Shown here: piece after piece, positions 26,850 through 36,563 of the stretch
How positions within the stretch are numbered: the stretch's first letter is position 1
Layout: each line of letters opens with the position of its first letter
Assembly: GCA_019752335.1 (NCBI GenBank)
Contig: JAIEMJ010000013.1
Coordinates: 186,001-250,000 of the forward strand
Direction of reading: 5' to 3'
Source of the DNA: Bryobacteraceae bacterium
GTDB lineage: Bacteria > Acidobacteriota > Terriglobia > Bryobacterales > Bryobacteraceae
DNA: 64,000 bases
Program-made: the position numbers and the translations under genes
Notes under the pieces: model-generated
Databases searched by the model: none
Seen by the model: the letters and a program-made list of their open reading frames with translations, nothing else
What the model was told of the DNA's origin: nothing

Positions 26850-28412
26850 TCAATCCTGAAAGGGAATCCACACCCTCAGCGGGGCCCTTTCTTTACTGTC
26901 CATTTCGCAAGTCGCCCGCAGCACAGCGACACCCGTATTCGCAGGCATCACCAGATCAAGCTGCCAAAAGCCCGGATAGCCCGGCGCCGGACCCAGATAT
27001 GGCCTCTCCAGTGGAGCCCGCGGCGGGCCATCAATATCCAGCACACAGGCCAAGAATTTGGCGGTGGCGGAAATGCCCAAGGCATACACATGAATCACTT
27101 CGCCTGGCCGCGCTGGATCCTCCGGCGTCACGGCGCGGTCCCAGTTTTCGTGGATGGCGGAGCCGAACATGCGCGGATTCGCGGCCACGACGACCGCCCT
27201 GACGGGTACCCCCATGACAAATGGCGCCGCCTGCGAATTTTCGAGCCCTAACTTCGCTTCGTCCGCCTCCGTCGCATCCAGCCGGAAAATCATCTCGTTA
27301 ATTTCGGCCCGCATCACTGGCACCGGCTGGCCATTCAAGGTGAGTGCCACGCCAGGCTGGTCGAGCCCGGCCCCCGTCAGAGTATTCGCCGAAGTGGATA
27401 CCAGGTAAGGCTGGTTTGGCGTCAGCCAGGGGGTGGGACCCAGCAGTTCCGTCACGCGGCCCGTAGCGGTTTCGACGCGCACGATCCGCCCACTGAAGGT
27501 CAACCCGTACACCACCGCGCCGTTGGCCGACAGCACCGCCACCTTTACCCGATCCGCCAAGTAAGTCAATTGCCGTAACCCACTGCCGTCGCCATTCGCG
27601 ACCCATACCTGATCGTCAGCCAGCGCCATCACCAGCGATCCGTCGCGCGAAGCTTCCGGGGCGCGAAAGCTCACCGCAGCCTCCATCACGGTCGACAGTC
27701 GCCGCGTCGCCAGGTCGATGCGCCGGATGCGAGTGATTCCCTGGAGCGTCCATTGCGAGGTGAAGAAGACCACTCCGCCGTTGGCCGCGATCATCGCATC
27801 CATGGTGAGCTCGCTCCCGAAAGTCAGCGGCTCCGGAACGCCTTGCCGCAGAAGCGCCATGTCAGGGCCGCGATGCGTCACCGCCAAGCCGTTGTCCGCC
27901 ACCATCAACCGGCCACCCCACCGGTGAAGCGGCCAATAGGACCGAATGGGCCATTCGGTCCCATTGTCTAAGTCCCACTGCATTAGGCCATTAAAGGCAC
28001 GGGGCGCGCCGTTGTTGATGTTTACCAAGAACCGCCCGTTCGGCGAAAGGGTCGCAAGGCCGGGATAGTCCCGGCCGCCGACGCTCGTCATGATGCCGGT
28101 CAGTGAGGCACAGAAGAAACAATCCCAACTGAAGGCGGAGGCCTGACGGCTGCCGCCCGCCGAAAACAGTTCCAGGTTGTAGTAGTTGGAATAAAAAGCA
28201 CCGGGCTCTCTCGGAAACACCCTTTCACGAAACGGTTGCAGGGTGAGCCCGCCCGCATCCAGGCGAAACGCCTTGCCCCACGCGGGCTGGGTAGTGCCGC
28301 GCTGCACCAGCGGCGTGGTGAAGTACACGGCGCTGCCGTCCTCGTTGGTGCTCAGGCTGGCATACTGAGCCAGGCACGCGGGCACTAGGATCAGGAACCA
28401 AGCCAGCCGCAT
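26850..28412 (-). CDS. Secreted protein with propeller-like repeats, unknown
   Basis: 520 aa from the ATG at 28412, which starts a clear signal peptide (MRLAWFLILVPACLAQ); a TTG at 28430 is an alternative. The middle has repeated beta elements like SPNGRFLVNINNG, DGSLVMALADDQVWVANGDG and SANGAVVYGLTFSG, as in TolB/WD40-like propellers. The C-terminal 120 residues (from about 400; PGEVIHVYALGI ... VVLATCE-like strands) resemble the Solibacter C-terminal domain (TIGR03437 type), weakly. No enzyme motif. Convergent with the TonB-type receptor and just downstream of iscX on the same strand. Confidence 0.7.
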   Translation of the reverse strand: MRLAWFLILVPACLAQYASLSTNEDGSAVYFTTPLVQRGTTQPAWGKAFRLDAGGLTLQPFRERVFPREPGAFYSNYYNLELFSAGGSRQASAFSWDCFFCASLTGIMTSVGGRDYPGLATLSPNGRFLVNINNGAPRAFNGLMQWDLDNGTEWPIRSYWPLHRWGGRLMVADNGLAVTHRGPDMALLRQGVPEPLTFGSELTMDAMIAANGGVVFFTSQWTLQGITRIRRIDLATRRLSTVMEAAVSFRAPEASRDGSLVMALADDQVWVANGDGSGLRQLTYLADRVKVAVLSANGAVVYGLTFSGRIVRVETATGRVTELLGPTPWLTPNQPYLVSTSANTLTGAGLDQPGVALTLNGQPVPVMRAEINEMIFRLDATEADEAKLGLENSQAAPFVMGVPVRAVVVAANPRMFGSAIHENWDRAVTPEDPARPGEVIHVYALGISATAKFLACVLDIDGPPRAPLERPYLGPAPGYPGFWQLDLVMPANTGVAVLRATCEMDSKERAPLRVWIPFQD

Positions 28413-28436
28413 ATACCGCGAGCTTAGCAAACGCAG

Positions 28437-28649
28437 TTACTGATTGTCTTTCCACTCGTCGTACCAAGCCATCTGGATCGCCTCCAGCTTGGCTTCGGTC
28501 GACTTCAGCGGATCATCGGCGAAGTCTTCGAGTTCGGTGATCCATTTGTGGAGGTCAGTAAAGCGAACCGTCAGCGGATCGGTGTCGGGATGCGCCTCAT
28601 AGAGCGAGAGGCCGAGGTCGTCGATGTGGTCCCAGGAGAGTCCGGTCAT
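28437..28649 (-). CDS. iscX: Fe-S assembly protein IscX
   Basis: 70 aa, an acidic single-domain protein. The family pattern is clear: [20 protein letters not shown], then [11 protein letters not shown] and LEDFADDP, ending MAWYDEWKD. IscX binds IscS and iron and tunes cluster assembly. It overlaps the end of hscA by ATGA and is the last gene of the isc operon. Confidence 0.95.
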   Translation of the reverse strand: MTGLSWDHIDDLGLSLYEAHPDTDPLTVRFTDLHKWITELEDFADDPLKSTEAKLEAIQMAWYDEWKDNQ

Positions 28650-30490
28650 ATTTTGGTTCCTTTCAGGGCGCCTTGCACAGCGGTATTCATCATGGTTTCG
28701 GCCAGCGGCAGCGTGGCCTCATTCAGTTCTTCAATCTTGGCCAGGATCAGTTCATGGTCGTCGCCGTGATAGGCGAGCAGCAACTGATTCGTCGCCAGGC
28801 TGACGGCGGCGCGCGCTTCGCTCGAGAGCGCGTCCCAGGCATCGTTGGCCTTGGCTTTGTCGATGGCGGCGAGCATCTGGTCCGCTTCCACACGCGCTTC
28901 GCGGACCTGCCGTTCCCGGAAGTCATCTTCGGCGTGCTCGATCGAGGCGATGATCATCGCCTCCACTTGCTCGTCGGTGAGGCCGTAGCTCGGCGTCACT
29001 TCCATCGAATGCTCTTGTCCCGAGCGCAACTCCTTGGCCGAGACGTTCAGGATGCCATTCGCGTCGATCAGGAAGCGCACTTCGATCTTCGGCAGCCCGG
29101 CTGGCATGGGCGGAATGTCCTTCAGGTCAAAGCGCGCGAGGGACCGGCAGTCCTTCACCATTTCGCGCTCGCCCTGCACCGCATGGATCAGCACGTTGCG
29201 CTGGCCATCGATCGCCGTGGTGAAGGTCTCCGTGGCGCTCGCCGGGATCGTGCTGTTGCGGTGAATGAGCTTGGTCACCACGCCGCCCATGGTCTCGAGC
29301 CCCAACGACAAGGGCGTCACATCGAGCAACAGCGTATCCTGCACGTCACCCGCCAGGATCCCCGCCTGCACCGCCGCGCCCAGCGCGACCACTTCGTCCG
29401 GGTTCAACTCCGTATGCGGACGCGAGCGGAACAGATTCTCCACGGCGGACCACACCAGCGGAATCCGCGTGGAGCCGCCGACTAGCACCACCTCGTCAAT
29501 CTGCTCGACGCCCACGCCGGCATCGTCCAGGCAACGCCGGCAGGGTCCGAGCGTGCGGTCGACGATGGGCAGAATCAGCCGGTCAAAGACGTCGCGCGTC
29601 AGCTCGCGGCGATAAGCGCGGCCCTCCCAATGAAATTCGAGGGCGACCTCCGGCCGCGTACTCAACGCGTGCTTCGCGGCGATTACCGCCTGGCGCAGGC
29701 TCTGGTAGGCGTTGGCGTCGCCCGAAAGGTCCCGGCCCCACTCGCTGGCCAGGTCTTCCAGCGCCACCTGCATCAGCAGATGATCGATGTCATCGCCGCC
29801 CAAGTGCGTGTCGCCGTTGGTGGCGAGCACCTCGAAGATGCCGTCGCGCAGCTTCAGAATGGAGATGTCGAACGTGCCGCCGCCCAGGTCATAGACGGCG
29901 ATCACGCCTTGCTTGCGCTTGTCGAGTCCGTAGGCGAGCGCGGCGGCGGTAGGCTCGTTCACCAGCCGCAACACCTCCAGGCCGGCGATGCGGCCCGCGT
30001 CCTTCGTGGCTTGGCGCTGGGCGTCGTTGAAGTAGGCGGGCACGGTGATCACCGCTTGAGTGACCTCCTCGCCCAAATGAGCTTCAGCGTTCTGCTTCAG
30101 CGCCCGCAGCACGGCGGCGCCCACCTCGGGCGGCGTCACGCCGACGCCCAAATGAATCACCTGCCCGGAGGTCGCCGCGTCAATCGCATAAGTAAACTTC
30201 TCGCCGGCCACGTCCGAGAGACCGCGGCCCATCAGGCGCTTGGCCGAATACACCGTGCGCGCCGGGTCACTCTTCAGTTTCTCCATCGCCGCGTAGCCCA
30301 CGACGGGCGCGCCCTCCAAGGGATAATGCACGACGCTCGGAACCAGCGGCTGGCCGTCATCCCCTGGGATCACGCGGGGCGTGCCCGTAGCATCGAGGTA
30401 AGCGCCGAGCGAATTCGTGGTGCCGAGGTCGATGCCAATGATGCGCGGCGGCTTAGCCGTCGTCCCGAAGTCAATTTGAAAAGTGCCCAT
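28646..30490 (-). CDS. hscA: Fe-S assembly Hsp70 chaperone HscA
   Basis: 614 aa Hsp70. ATPase domain about 15-385 with [32 protein letters not shown] and [13 protein letters not shown]; substrate domain with [17 protein letters not shown] (about 397-413). With HscB it binds the LPPVK loop of IscU and helps release the new cluster. Full length for the family. The hscB stop lies 7 bases upstream; iscX overlaps its end. Context, not only sequence, distinguishes it from DnaK. Confidence 0.94.
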   Translation of the reverse strand: MGTFQIDFGTTAKPPRIIGIDLGTTNSLGAYLDATGTPRVIPGDDGQPLVPSVVHYPLEGAPVVGYAAMEKLKSDPARTVYSAKRLMGRGLSDVAGEKFTYAIDAATSGQVIHLGVGVTPPEVGAAVLRALKQNAEAHLGEEVTQAVITVPAYFNDAQRQATKDAGRIAGLEVLRLVNEPTAAALAYGLDKRKQGVIAVYDLGGGTFDISILKLRDGIFEVLATNGDTHLGGDDIDHLLMQVALEDLASEWGRDLSGDANAYQSLRQAVIAAKHALSTRPEVALEFHWEGRAYRRELTRDVFDRLILPIVDRTLGPCRRCLDDAGVGVEQIDEVVLVGGSTRIPLVWSAVENLFRSRPHTELNPDEVVALGAAVQAGILAGDVQDTLLLDVTPLSLGLETMGGVVTKLIHRNSTIPASATETFTTAIDGQRNVLIHAVQGEREMVKDCRSLARFDLKDIPPMPAGLPKIEVRFLIDANGILNVSAKELRSGQEHSMEVTPSYGLTDEQVEAMIIASIEHAEDDFRERQVREARVEADQMLAAIDKAKANDAWDALSSEARAAVSLATNQLLLAYHGDDHELILAKIEELNEATLPLAETMMNTAVQGALKGTKI

Positions 30491-30497
30491 GTGTACG

Positions 30498-31019
30498 TTA
30501 GTGACGAATGCCTTCGCCAGAGGCGGTGGATATGAGGTTGGCGACGTAGCGGCGGCGATTCAACAGGCCGCGCAACTCTTCTAGCGTCTCACGTTTTGGC
30601 GCGGCGTCGTAGGCGGCGAAGAGCTCTTCCATGCGGGCATCAATTTCGCCCCGCAGAGCAACGAAACGATTGCGCGCGGCCGCCACTTCGTCGGCGTCGG
30701 CCTCTTCGAGCGCCAGGTTGAATTCGAACACCTCTTCGAGCAAACTGGCCGGCACGTCCAGGTTCCCCTGCTCGCCCACATTGAATCCCGCGAGCTTCAA
30801 CGCGTACTCCGCGCGGCGCAACGGATCGCGCAATGTGCGGTAAGCGTCGTTCAGAACGGAACTGGCGTCCAGGGCGGCTTGCTGTTCGGCGGCGGAGGCA
30901 CGGGCAAAACGGTCAGGATGCAGGCGGCGGCTGGCAGCGTGGAAGCGTTGCTCCAGGTTCGCCAGGTCCAGATGGAGTTGGAGGGAGGGTAAGTCGAGGG
31001 CAGCGTAGTAGTCGGACAT
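30498..31019 (-). CDS. hscB: Fe-S assembly J-domain co-chaperone HscB
   Basis: 173 aa from the ATG at 31019 (an in-frame TTG lies three codons upstream). J domain about 1-75 with the HPD tripeptide in [12 protein letters not shown], followed by a helical domain that binds IscU (about 90-170). Stimulates the HscA ATPase and delivers IscU to it. Preceded 38 bases upstream by iscA and followed by hscA. Confidence 0.92.
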   Translation of the reverse strand: MSDYYAALDLPSLQLHLDLANLEQRFHAASRRLHPDRFARASAAEQQAALDASSVLNDAYRTLRDPLRRAEYALKLAGFNVGEQGNLDVPASLLEEVFEFNLALEEADADEVAAARNRFVALRGEIDARMEELFAAYDAAPKRETLEELRGLLNRRRYVANLISTASGEGIRH

Positions 31020-31057
31020 AAGGAACAAGGACGGGCCTTAGCGGCCCGTCCTGAGAA

Positions 31058-31378
31058 TTAAGCAGTAAAAGAAGTACCGCAGCCGCAGGCCTTCTTGGCG
31101 TTGGGATTCTCGAAGACGAAGCCGGAATGCATCAGCGAATCCTTCCAGTCGAGCGTCATGCCGTTCAGGAAGATCATGCTCTTCGGATCCACAAAGACTT
31201 GTACGTCGTCGAAGGCTAGCACGTTGTCGTTCGTGCGCGGTTTGGCGTCGAACTTAAATTGATAGCTCAAGCCGGAGCAGCCGCCGCCCAGCACGCCCAG
31301 GCGTAGACCGCCCACGACGCCTTCCCGGGAGAAGGCCTCGCGAATCTTGCCGACAGCTTTCGGGGTGACAGACACCAT
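31058..31378 (-). CDS. iscA: A-type Fe-S carrier IscA
   Basis: 106 aa. The ATG at 31378 with AGAGG upstream is used; a longer in-frame TTG form would overlap iscU. Three conserved cysteines are present: GGGCSGLSY and the C-terminal ACGCGTSF. Stores or transfers Fe-S clusters to apo-proteins. It lies 13 bases after the iscU stop. Confidence 0.94.
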   Translation of the reverse strand: MVSVTPKAVGKIREAFSREGVVGGLRLGVLGGGCSGLSYQFKFDAKPRTNDNVLAFDDVQVFVDPKSMIFLNGMTLDWKDSLMHSGFVFENPNAKKACGCGTSFTA

Positions 31379-31391
31379 ATCAGCCTCTTTC

Positions 31392-31802
31392 TTAAGCGGA
31401 AGCGCCAACCTGCGCCGTCGCGCTGGACTTGGTCTTGTAATCGTCGATGGCCGCCTTGATGGCGTCCTCCGCCAGCACCGAGCAGTGAATCTTCACCGGC
31501 GGCAGGGCCAATTCGGTAACAATGTCCGTATTCTTGATGGCCAGCGCCTGGTCAACGCTCTTGCCCTTCAGCCACTCGGTCGCCAGCGACGACGACGCAA
31601 TCGCCGAGCCGCAGCCAAACGTCTTGAACTTGGCGTCTTCAATCACGCCCGTGTCCGGGTTCACCTTAATCTGCAACTTCATCACGTCGCCGCATTCGGG
31701 CGCGCCCACCATGCCGGTGCCGACGTTGGGATCCTTCTTATCGAGGGCGCCCACGTTGCGGGGGTGGTTGTAGTGGTCGAGAACTTTATCGGAGTAAGCC
31801 AT
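31392..31802 (-). CDS. iscU: Fe-S scaffold IscU
   Basis: 136 aa. The scaffold where clusters are built. Cysteine ligands in PECGDVMKL, FGCGSAIASSS and KIHCSVLAED, and the HscA-recognition loop LPPVK directly before the last cysteine. The short C-terminal extension (TKSSATAQVGASA) is ordinary. Between iscS (30 bases) and iscA. Confidence 0.97.
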   Translation of the reverse strand: MAYSDKVLDHYNHPRNVGALDKKDPNVGTGMVGAPECGDVMKLQIKVNPDTGVIEDAKFKTFGCGSAIASSSLATEWLKGKSVDQALAIKNTDIVTELALPPVKIHCSVLAEDAIKAAIDDYKTKSSATAQVGASA

Positions 31803-31832
31803 TTTCTGTAATCCTCTTCTTCAAAAAATCGT

Positions 31833-33044
31833 TTAGTGGGCGACCCATTCCACTTTGCTCAGGTCGACGCCATCCTTGAACATTTCCCACAGCGGCGAAA
31901 GCTCACGCAGCTTCTCGACGACCTCGATCATCTTGTTGGCCACGTAGTCAATCTCTTCTTCCGTCGTAAAGCGGCCGATGCCGAAGCGAATCGAGGTGTG
32001 CGCCAGGTCATCGCCCAGGCCCAAAGCCTTCAGCACGTAGCTGGGCTCCAGCGTCGCCGACGTGCAAGCCGAGCCGCTGCTCACCGCAATGTCGTTGATG
32101 CCCATCAGCAGGCTTTCGCCTTCCACATAAGCGAAGCTCATGTTCAGGTTGTGCGGCAGACGATGCTCCATGCCGCCGTTCACGTAGCTCTCTTCAATCG
32201 TCGCGAGCTTCGCATGCAAACGGTCCCGCAGCGCGCGATGGCGAGCCATCTCCGCCGGCATCTCCCGCTGCGCAATCGCGCAGGCCTCGCCCAAGCCAAC
32301 GATGCCCGGCACGTTCAGCGTACCCGAACGCATGCCGCGCTCGTGGCCGCCGCCGTCCATCTGCGCCGTCAGTTGCACGCGCGGATTCTTGCGCCGCACG
32401 TACAGCGCGCCCACGCCCTTCGGACCGTAGAGCTTATGCGCCGTGATCGACATCAGGTCAATGTTGTCGGCGATCACGTTCACCGGAATCTTACCCACCG
32501 CCTGTACGCCGTCCGTGTGGAAGAGGACGCCCTTTTCCTTACAAATCTTGCCGATCTCGGCCACCGGCTGAATCAGGCCAATCTCGTTATTGGCGTACAT
32601 GATGCTGACGAGAATCGTCTTGTCGGTGATCGCTTCGCGCAGCATGTCGAGATCGACGGAGCCATCGCCCTTCACCGGCAGGTAGGTGACGCGGAAGCCG
32701 TCCTTCTCGAGGTGCTTGCAAGTATCAAGCACCGCTTTATGTTCGGTGGCCGCCGTGATGATGTGATTGCCCTTTTCGGCATACATCTGAGCCACGCCTT
32801 TAATCGCCAGGTTGTTCGACTCCGTGGCGCCCGAGGTAAAGATGATCTCCTTCGAGTTCGCCCCGATCAGATCCGCAATCTGCTTGCGCGCTTTTTCGAC
32901 GCCTTCCTCGGCGCCCCAACCGAAGGCATGATTGCGGCTCGCCGCATTGCCAAAGAATTCAGTGAAGTACGGCAACATGGCCTGTACAACGCGAGGGTCC
33001 ACCGCGGTGGTAGCGTGATTGTCGAGATAGATCGGAAATTTCAT
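31833..33044 (-). CDS. iscS: Cysteine desulfurase IscS
   Basis: 403 aa PLP enzyme that takes sulfur from cysteine for Fe-S and thiolation pathways. Opens [17 protein letters not shown]; the PLP lysine is in [14 protein letters not shown] (about 204); the persulfide cysteine loop reads [14 protein letters not shown] (about 325), the longer group I loop of IscS rather than SufS. Preceded 12 bases upstream by iscR. Confidence 0.97.
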   Translation of the reverse strand: MKFPIYLDNHATTAVDPRVVQAMLPYFTEFFGNAASRNHAFGWGAEEGVEKARKQIADLIGANSKEIIFTSGATESNNLAIKGVAQMYAEKGNHIITAATEHKAVLDTCKHLEKDGFRVTYLPVKGDGSVDLDMLREAITDKTILVSIMYANNEIGLIQPVAEIGKICKEKGVLFHTDGVQAVGKIPVNVIADNIDLMSITAHKLYGPKGVGALYVRRKNPRVQLTAQMDGGGHERGMRSGTLNVPGIVGLGEACAIAQREMPAEMARHRALRDRLHAKLATIEESYVNGGMEHRLPHNLNMSFAYVEGESLLMGINDIAVSSGSACTSATLEPSYVLKALGLGDDLAHTSIRFGIGRFTTEEEIDYVANKMIEVVEKLRELSPLWEMFKDGVDLSKVEWVAH

Positions 33045-33056
33045 AGAGGAAAACCT

Positions 33057-33527
33057 TTATCGGGCCACTGGCAGTAGAGCGCTCAGCTCCACCAGAGGGC
33101 GTTCAGTCGGATCGGGAACTTCTTCGTCCACCAGATCCGCAATAGAGATGCTGTCCAACAGCCGAAGGATGCTTTCGTGTACGCGCCGTAGCGGTTCTTT
33201 CACGATGCAGGTGCCGCTCTGGTCGCAAGGACGCTCGGACGTAAAACAAGATGTCAAAATGATGGGGCCGTCGATCGAGCGAACCACTTCGAGCACCGTG
33301 ATCCGCTCCGCCGGGCGGGCCAGGCGATAGCCGCCATTAGTTCCCTGCTCTGACGTGAGAAACCCACTCTTACCCAGCTTTTGCAATACCTTAGCCAGCA
33401 AAGGCAAGGGAATGTGGTAAGTTTCAGCGATCTCTTTCGCGCTCGCGCTCTCCCGGAAAGGACGCGGCATTGCGAGGTGCTTCAGAGCAATCAACCCGTA
33501 GTCGGCCTTTTTGGTGAGCTTCAGCAT
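33057..33527 (-). CDS. iscR: Rrf2-family Fe-S regulator IscR
   Basis: 156 aa. Winged helix-turn-helix (about 1-80; KKADYGLIALKHLA, GTNGGYRLAR) and three cysteines for a [2Fe-2S] cluster, spaced Cx6Cx5C (CFTSERPCDQSGTC) rather than the Cx5C of E. coli IscR. In the family it represses isc when it holds its cluster. First gene of the operon, so autoregulation is expected; a palindrome lies over its predicted promoter. Confidence 0.93.
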   Translation of the reverse strand: MLKLTKKADYGLIALKHLAMPRPFRESASAKEIAETYHIPLPLLAKVLQKLGKSGFLTSEQGTNGGYRLARPAERITVLEVVRSIDGPIILTSCFTSERPCDQSGTCIVKEPLRRVHESILRLLDSISIADLVDEEVPDPTERPLVELSALLPVAR

Positions 33528-33574
33528 ATGTGGCGCATTTAAGATAGAAACAGTCCTCTTGGACCAAAACTATC

Positions 33575-33611
33575 CTAGATCTAGATTAGCGGAAGAGAGG
33601 GCGAAGGTCAA
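33575..33611 (-). promoter_or_regulatory. iscR/isc operon promoter with overlapping palindrome
   Basis: On the minus strand TTGACC (33611-33606) and TAATCT (33588-33583) are spaced by 17 bases, a plausible -35/-10 pair (the -10 is weak). A perfect 10-bp palindrome CTAGATCTAG (33575-33584) overlaps the -10 and the predicted start. A further inverted pair GTCC-TCTT-GGAC (33553-33564) lies in the leader. Either may be the IscR site; neither matches the E. coli type 1 consensus closely. Confidence 0.4.
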
Positions 33612-33632
33612 CTGTCAACTAAGGGAAAAATT

Positions 33633-36188
33633 TCAGAGTTCGCGAAGAGCCCGCGCTGGGTCGACATGCGAAGCTCGTCTTGCCGGAATCCAGGCGGCCA
33701 GTAGCGCAGCCAGCATCAGCGTTCCGATCGCCAACGCCAGTGGCTCCGGAGCCGTAGCCCGCACACCGTAAAGCAGTCCCTCGATCAGTTGGCCCCCTGC
33801 GGCCACTCCGCCGATTCCCAGGGCTGCGCCCGCCAACGTCCAGGCGCCCGCCTGCCGGAGGACCATTCGCTGCACCCCGCTCGCCGTGGCGCCGAGCGCC
33901 ATACGGATCGCGATTTCGCCCGTGCGTTGCAACGTAAGCAGCGCCATGACGCCGTACAAGCCGATCGCCGCCAGCCCCAGTCCGGCCACCGCGAATCCGC
34001 TAAGCAACATCGACTGAAAGCCGGGGCGCGCCCGCATCTCGCGCACCCGTTCGTCGAGCGTTTGGAATTGCAGAGTCAAACGGGGATCGAGCGTACGGAA
34101 GGCTTCCCGCACGAAGGGCACGACGCGGCTGTCGGCTCGCAGCAGAATATACTGCCCGGGGCGCTCCCCACTGCTGGCGCGGTAGATCTCGGGATCCGAA
34201 TTCGCCACCAGGCCGCCGTTGCGCACGTCGCCGACGACGGCTGTAATGGCAAAATCCCCTTCACCGGCGAGCGTGAGATGCTGGCCAACGGCGTTCTCGC
34301 CGGGAAACATGCGCGCGGCCATGCGCTCGCTGAGGATGATGGCGCGGTCCTCACCCTCCGTAAACACACGGCCCTGCCGCAACGGAATGGCCAGCATCGG
34401 GAAGTACGACGGGGAGACGTGCCGCACTACGACTCCGCCAGACACTCTGCCAGACTGCATCGCGGCCGGGCCCGTGGGTTTAGGTCGCCCCGGTACCGAG
34501 ATGCTGGAAGCGACCCGGCTCTGGGTTCGGCCTTGCGGCGGCAACGAATCCGCCATGCCGATAGCCGCGACGCCCGGCGTCGATTTCAGTCGCTCCATCA
34601 CGGACCGCCAGAAAGAAGCACGTTGGGCCGGATGCGGGTAACGCGCCTCCGGCACTCGCGCGTAAACCGAGAGCAACGACGAGGTTTCCATACCCAGCGG
34701 CGCATTCGCCATGTTGCGGAGGCTCTGCAGGAACAGCGCGGCGCCGCAAAGCAAAGTGAGCGAGAGGGCCACTTGCAGGACGACCAGCGATGGCCGTAAC
34801 CACTCCTGGCGCCGGCCTGCGACTCGTGCGCCGGTGAGAGTCTCGGACGATGGCGTCTTCAGCGCCGGCGTCAGTCCCGCGAGGATCGAAGAGCCCGCCG
34901 TGACCAGGAGCGCGAAGCCCGCAATCCGCCAGTCGATCGAGGCTTCGCTGAGGCGCAGGATGCCCTCGGGAGCTAGGGCGCGGAACAGCGCCAGTAAGCC
35001 CGCGGCCAGAACCAGACCAGCGGCCCCACTGAGTAGACCCAGCACCAGGCTCTCGGTAAGCGCTTGACGAGCGAGCCGCGCCTTCGAGGCGCCCAGCGCG
35101 GCTCGCACCGACAATTCCCGTTGACGCGCAGTGGCCCGCGCAAGCGTCAGATTGGCCACGTTGGCTACGGCAATCGCGAGCACCAGCGCCACGGCGGCCA
35201 GCAGCAACAGCATGGCTTGCTTACTATCGCGCACCTGCCGGTCACGCAGGGGATGAATGACGAAGCGGACGTCCTTCACGGTGCTCAAGAGCGACGTCCG
35301 AACGCCCTCCCGAAAGAAGGGCTCCATCTGGGCTCGTCCATTCTCCAGCGTGACGCCGGGCCGCAGCCGCCCAAAGGCCGTCAGCAGCAGGGTGGGCGCC
35401 GAGGCCGCCTTGTTTTCCTCCAACTGCAGCACCCGGAGGATATCCACGCGCGCCAGCGACGGGAGTTCGAAATGCTCCGGAAGCACGCCGGCCACGATGA
35501 GGCGATTCCCATCGACCACCAGGACGCGGCCCGACACGTTGCCGCCGCCAAAGCGCGTCCGCCAAAGCGACCGCGAGATCAAAGCCATCCGGGGCGCGCC
35601 GACCGTAGCGTCCTCCGGGCGGAAGTCGCGCCCCGCCAGTGGATGATATCCAAACAGCGAGAGCCAATTCGCGCTGACGTCGGCGCAGCGAAGCTGCACC
35701 GGGTTCAACTCCGAAAGGTTACAGTCATTCACGCCGCTGCTCACCGCGATGCCGGAAAAGGGCGTCGGCTGCTTTCGCCATGCGGCGTAGTTCTGCTCCA
35801 GAATAAACTCGGTGCCGCCGCTGAGTGGTCCGGTCACGCCGAACCAGACGAGTTCGTGTTCCTGGGCATAGGGCAGCGCTCGAAACAGAACCCGGTCCGC
35901 GAAGCTGAATACGGCGGTGGACGTTCCGATGCCGATCATCAGCGCCGCCAGCGCGGCCAGAGTAAAGCCGGGCGTCCGGGCCAGGCCACGAGCCGCGTAG
36001 CGCAGATCCTGCCCCGCCTGTTCGAGCCAAACCGGCACACTCACCGCCCGCACCGCTTCGCCAATCTGCCCCCGGTTGCCAAAGGCGCGCTCGGCCGCGC
36101 GGCGCGCTTCCACCGGGTCCATGCCGGCCTGCTCGTTCAGCGCGGCGCGCATCGCAATGTGGGACTCGAACTCTTCCTGTGAACTCAT
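33633..36188 (-). CDS. ABC-type MacB/FtsX-like permease, Acidobacterial duplicated orphan permease (ADOP)
   Basis: 851 aa. The ATG at 36188 (ATGA overlap with padR) replaces a longer in-frame start that runs through padR. A short N-terminal helical region (FESHIAMRAALNEQAG, about 6-40) is followed by two copies of a MacB-type periplasmic domain plus FtsX membrane core: first core about residues 345-450 (VANLTLARATARQRELSVRA), second about 725-851 (ALLTLQRTGEIAIRMALGA), ending WIPARRASHVDPARALREL. No ATPase is present or adjacent, the usual 'orphan' state. Function unknown; thought to export peptides or lipids or sense stress (inference). Confidence 0.92.
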   Translation of the reverse strand: MSSQEEFESHIAMRAALNEQAGMDPVEARRAAERAFGNRGQIGEAVRAVSVPVWLEQAGQDLRYAARGLARTPGFTLAALAALMIGIGTSTAVFSFADRVLFRALPYAQEHELVWFGVTGPLSGGTEFILEQNYAAWRKQPTPFSGIAVSSGVNDCNLSELNPVQLRCADVSANWLSLFGYHPLAGRDFRPEDATVGAPRMALISRSLWRTRFGGGNVSGRVLVVDGNRLIVAGVLPEHFELPSLARVDILRVLQLEENKAASAPTLLLTAFGRLRPGVTLENGRAQMEPFFREGVRTSLLSTVKDVRFVIHPLRDRQVRDSKQAMLLLLAAVALVLAIAVANVANLTLARATARQRELSVRAALGASKARLARQALTESLVLGLLSGAAGLVLAAGLLALFRALAPEGILRLSEASIDWRIAGFALLVTAGSSILAGLTPALKTPSSETLTGARVAGRRQEWLRPSLVVLQVALSLTLLCGAALFLQSLRNMANAPLGMETSSLLSVYARVPEARYPHPAQRASFWRSVMERLKSTPGVAAIGMADSLPPQGRTQSRVASSISVPGRPKPTGPAAMQSGRVSGGVVVRHVSPSYFPMLAIPLRQGRVFTEGEDRAIILSERMAARMFPGENAVGQHLTLAGEGDFAITAVVGDVRNGGLVANSDPEIYRASSGERPGQYILLRADSRVVPFVREAFRTLDPRLTLQFQTLDERVREMRARPGFQSMLLSGFAVAGLGLAAIGLYGVMALLTLQRTGEIAIRMALGATASGVQRMVLRQAGAWTLAGAALGIGGVAAGGQLIEGLLYGVRATAPEPLALAIGTLMLAALLAAWIPARRASHVDPARALREL

Positions 36189-36490
36189 GTGAACCTCAAA
36201 AGCCGGGACATGCCCTTCGCCACCTCGGCCCAACGGTCTTGGGCCTGAGTGAGCCGCTTCCTGCCCGCCGGCGTCAGTTGGTAAAGACGCGCCCGCCGCC
36301 CGGCCTCGGTGGTGCACCATTCCGCCGTCAAAACACCGTCCTTCTCCAACCGCCGCAACGCCGGATACAAAGATCCCTCCTCCACCTCCAGCAGGCCGCC
36401 GGAAGTCTGCTGGACATGTAACGCAATACCGAAGCCATGGTTGGGCCCCGGGGCGAGGGACTGAAGGATCAAAAGTTCGAGCGGCGCCAT
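36185..36490 (-). CDS. PadR-family transcriptional regulator
   Basis: 101 aa winged helix. MAPLELLILQSLAPGPNHGFG, then LEVEEGSLYPALRRLEKDGV (the recognition region, about 35-54) and YQLTPAGRKRL. PadR genes of this length sit upstream of ADOP permeases across Acidobacteriota, and here the stop overlaps the permease start (ATGA). A 23-bp palindrome over its own start suggests autorepression released by an unknown ligand. Confidence 0.93.
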   Translation of the reverse strand: MAPLELLILQSLAPGPNHGFGIALHVQQTSGGLLEVEEGSLYPALRRLEKDGVLTAEWCTTEAGRRARLYQLTPAGRKRLTQAQDRWAEVAKGMSRLLRFT

Positions 36491-36531
36491 CTCTAGACAT
36501 CTACCCTAGAGAAATAGGGAAGCGATGTCAA
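36490..36531 (-). promoter_or_regulatory. padR promoter and 23-bp operator palindrome
   Basis: TTGACA (36531-36526, minus strand) is a consensus -35; TAGGGT (36508-36503), 17 bases on, is the -10. TCTCTAG (36490-36496) and CTAGAGA (36506-36512) form a perfect 7-bp inverted repeat with a 9-base spacer that overlaps the -10, the predicted start and the first base of the padR ATG. The leader would be about 6 bases. Confidence 0.6.
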
Positions 36532-36563
36532 GGGGATTTGGCACACAGAGAGTCGGAGCGAGC

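Noticed and set aside
31836-33077. 413-codon open frame antisense to iscS
   Set aside because: Shadow of a clear cysteine desulfurase.
36189-36500. N-terminal extension of the ADOP protein
   Set aside because: It overlaps padR; the ATGA junction and family start favour 36188.
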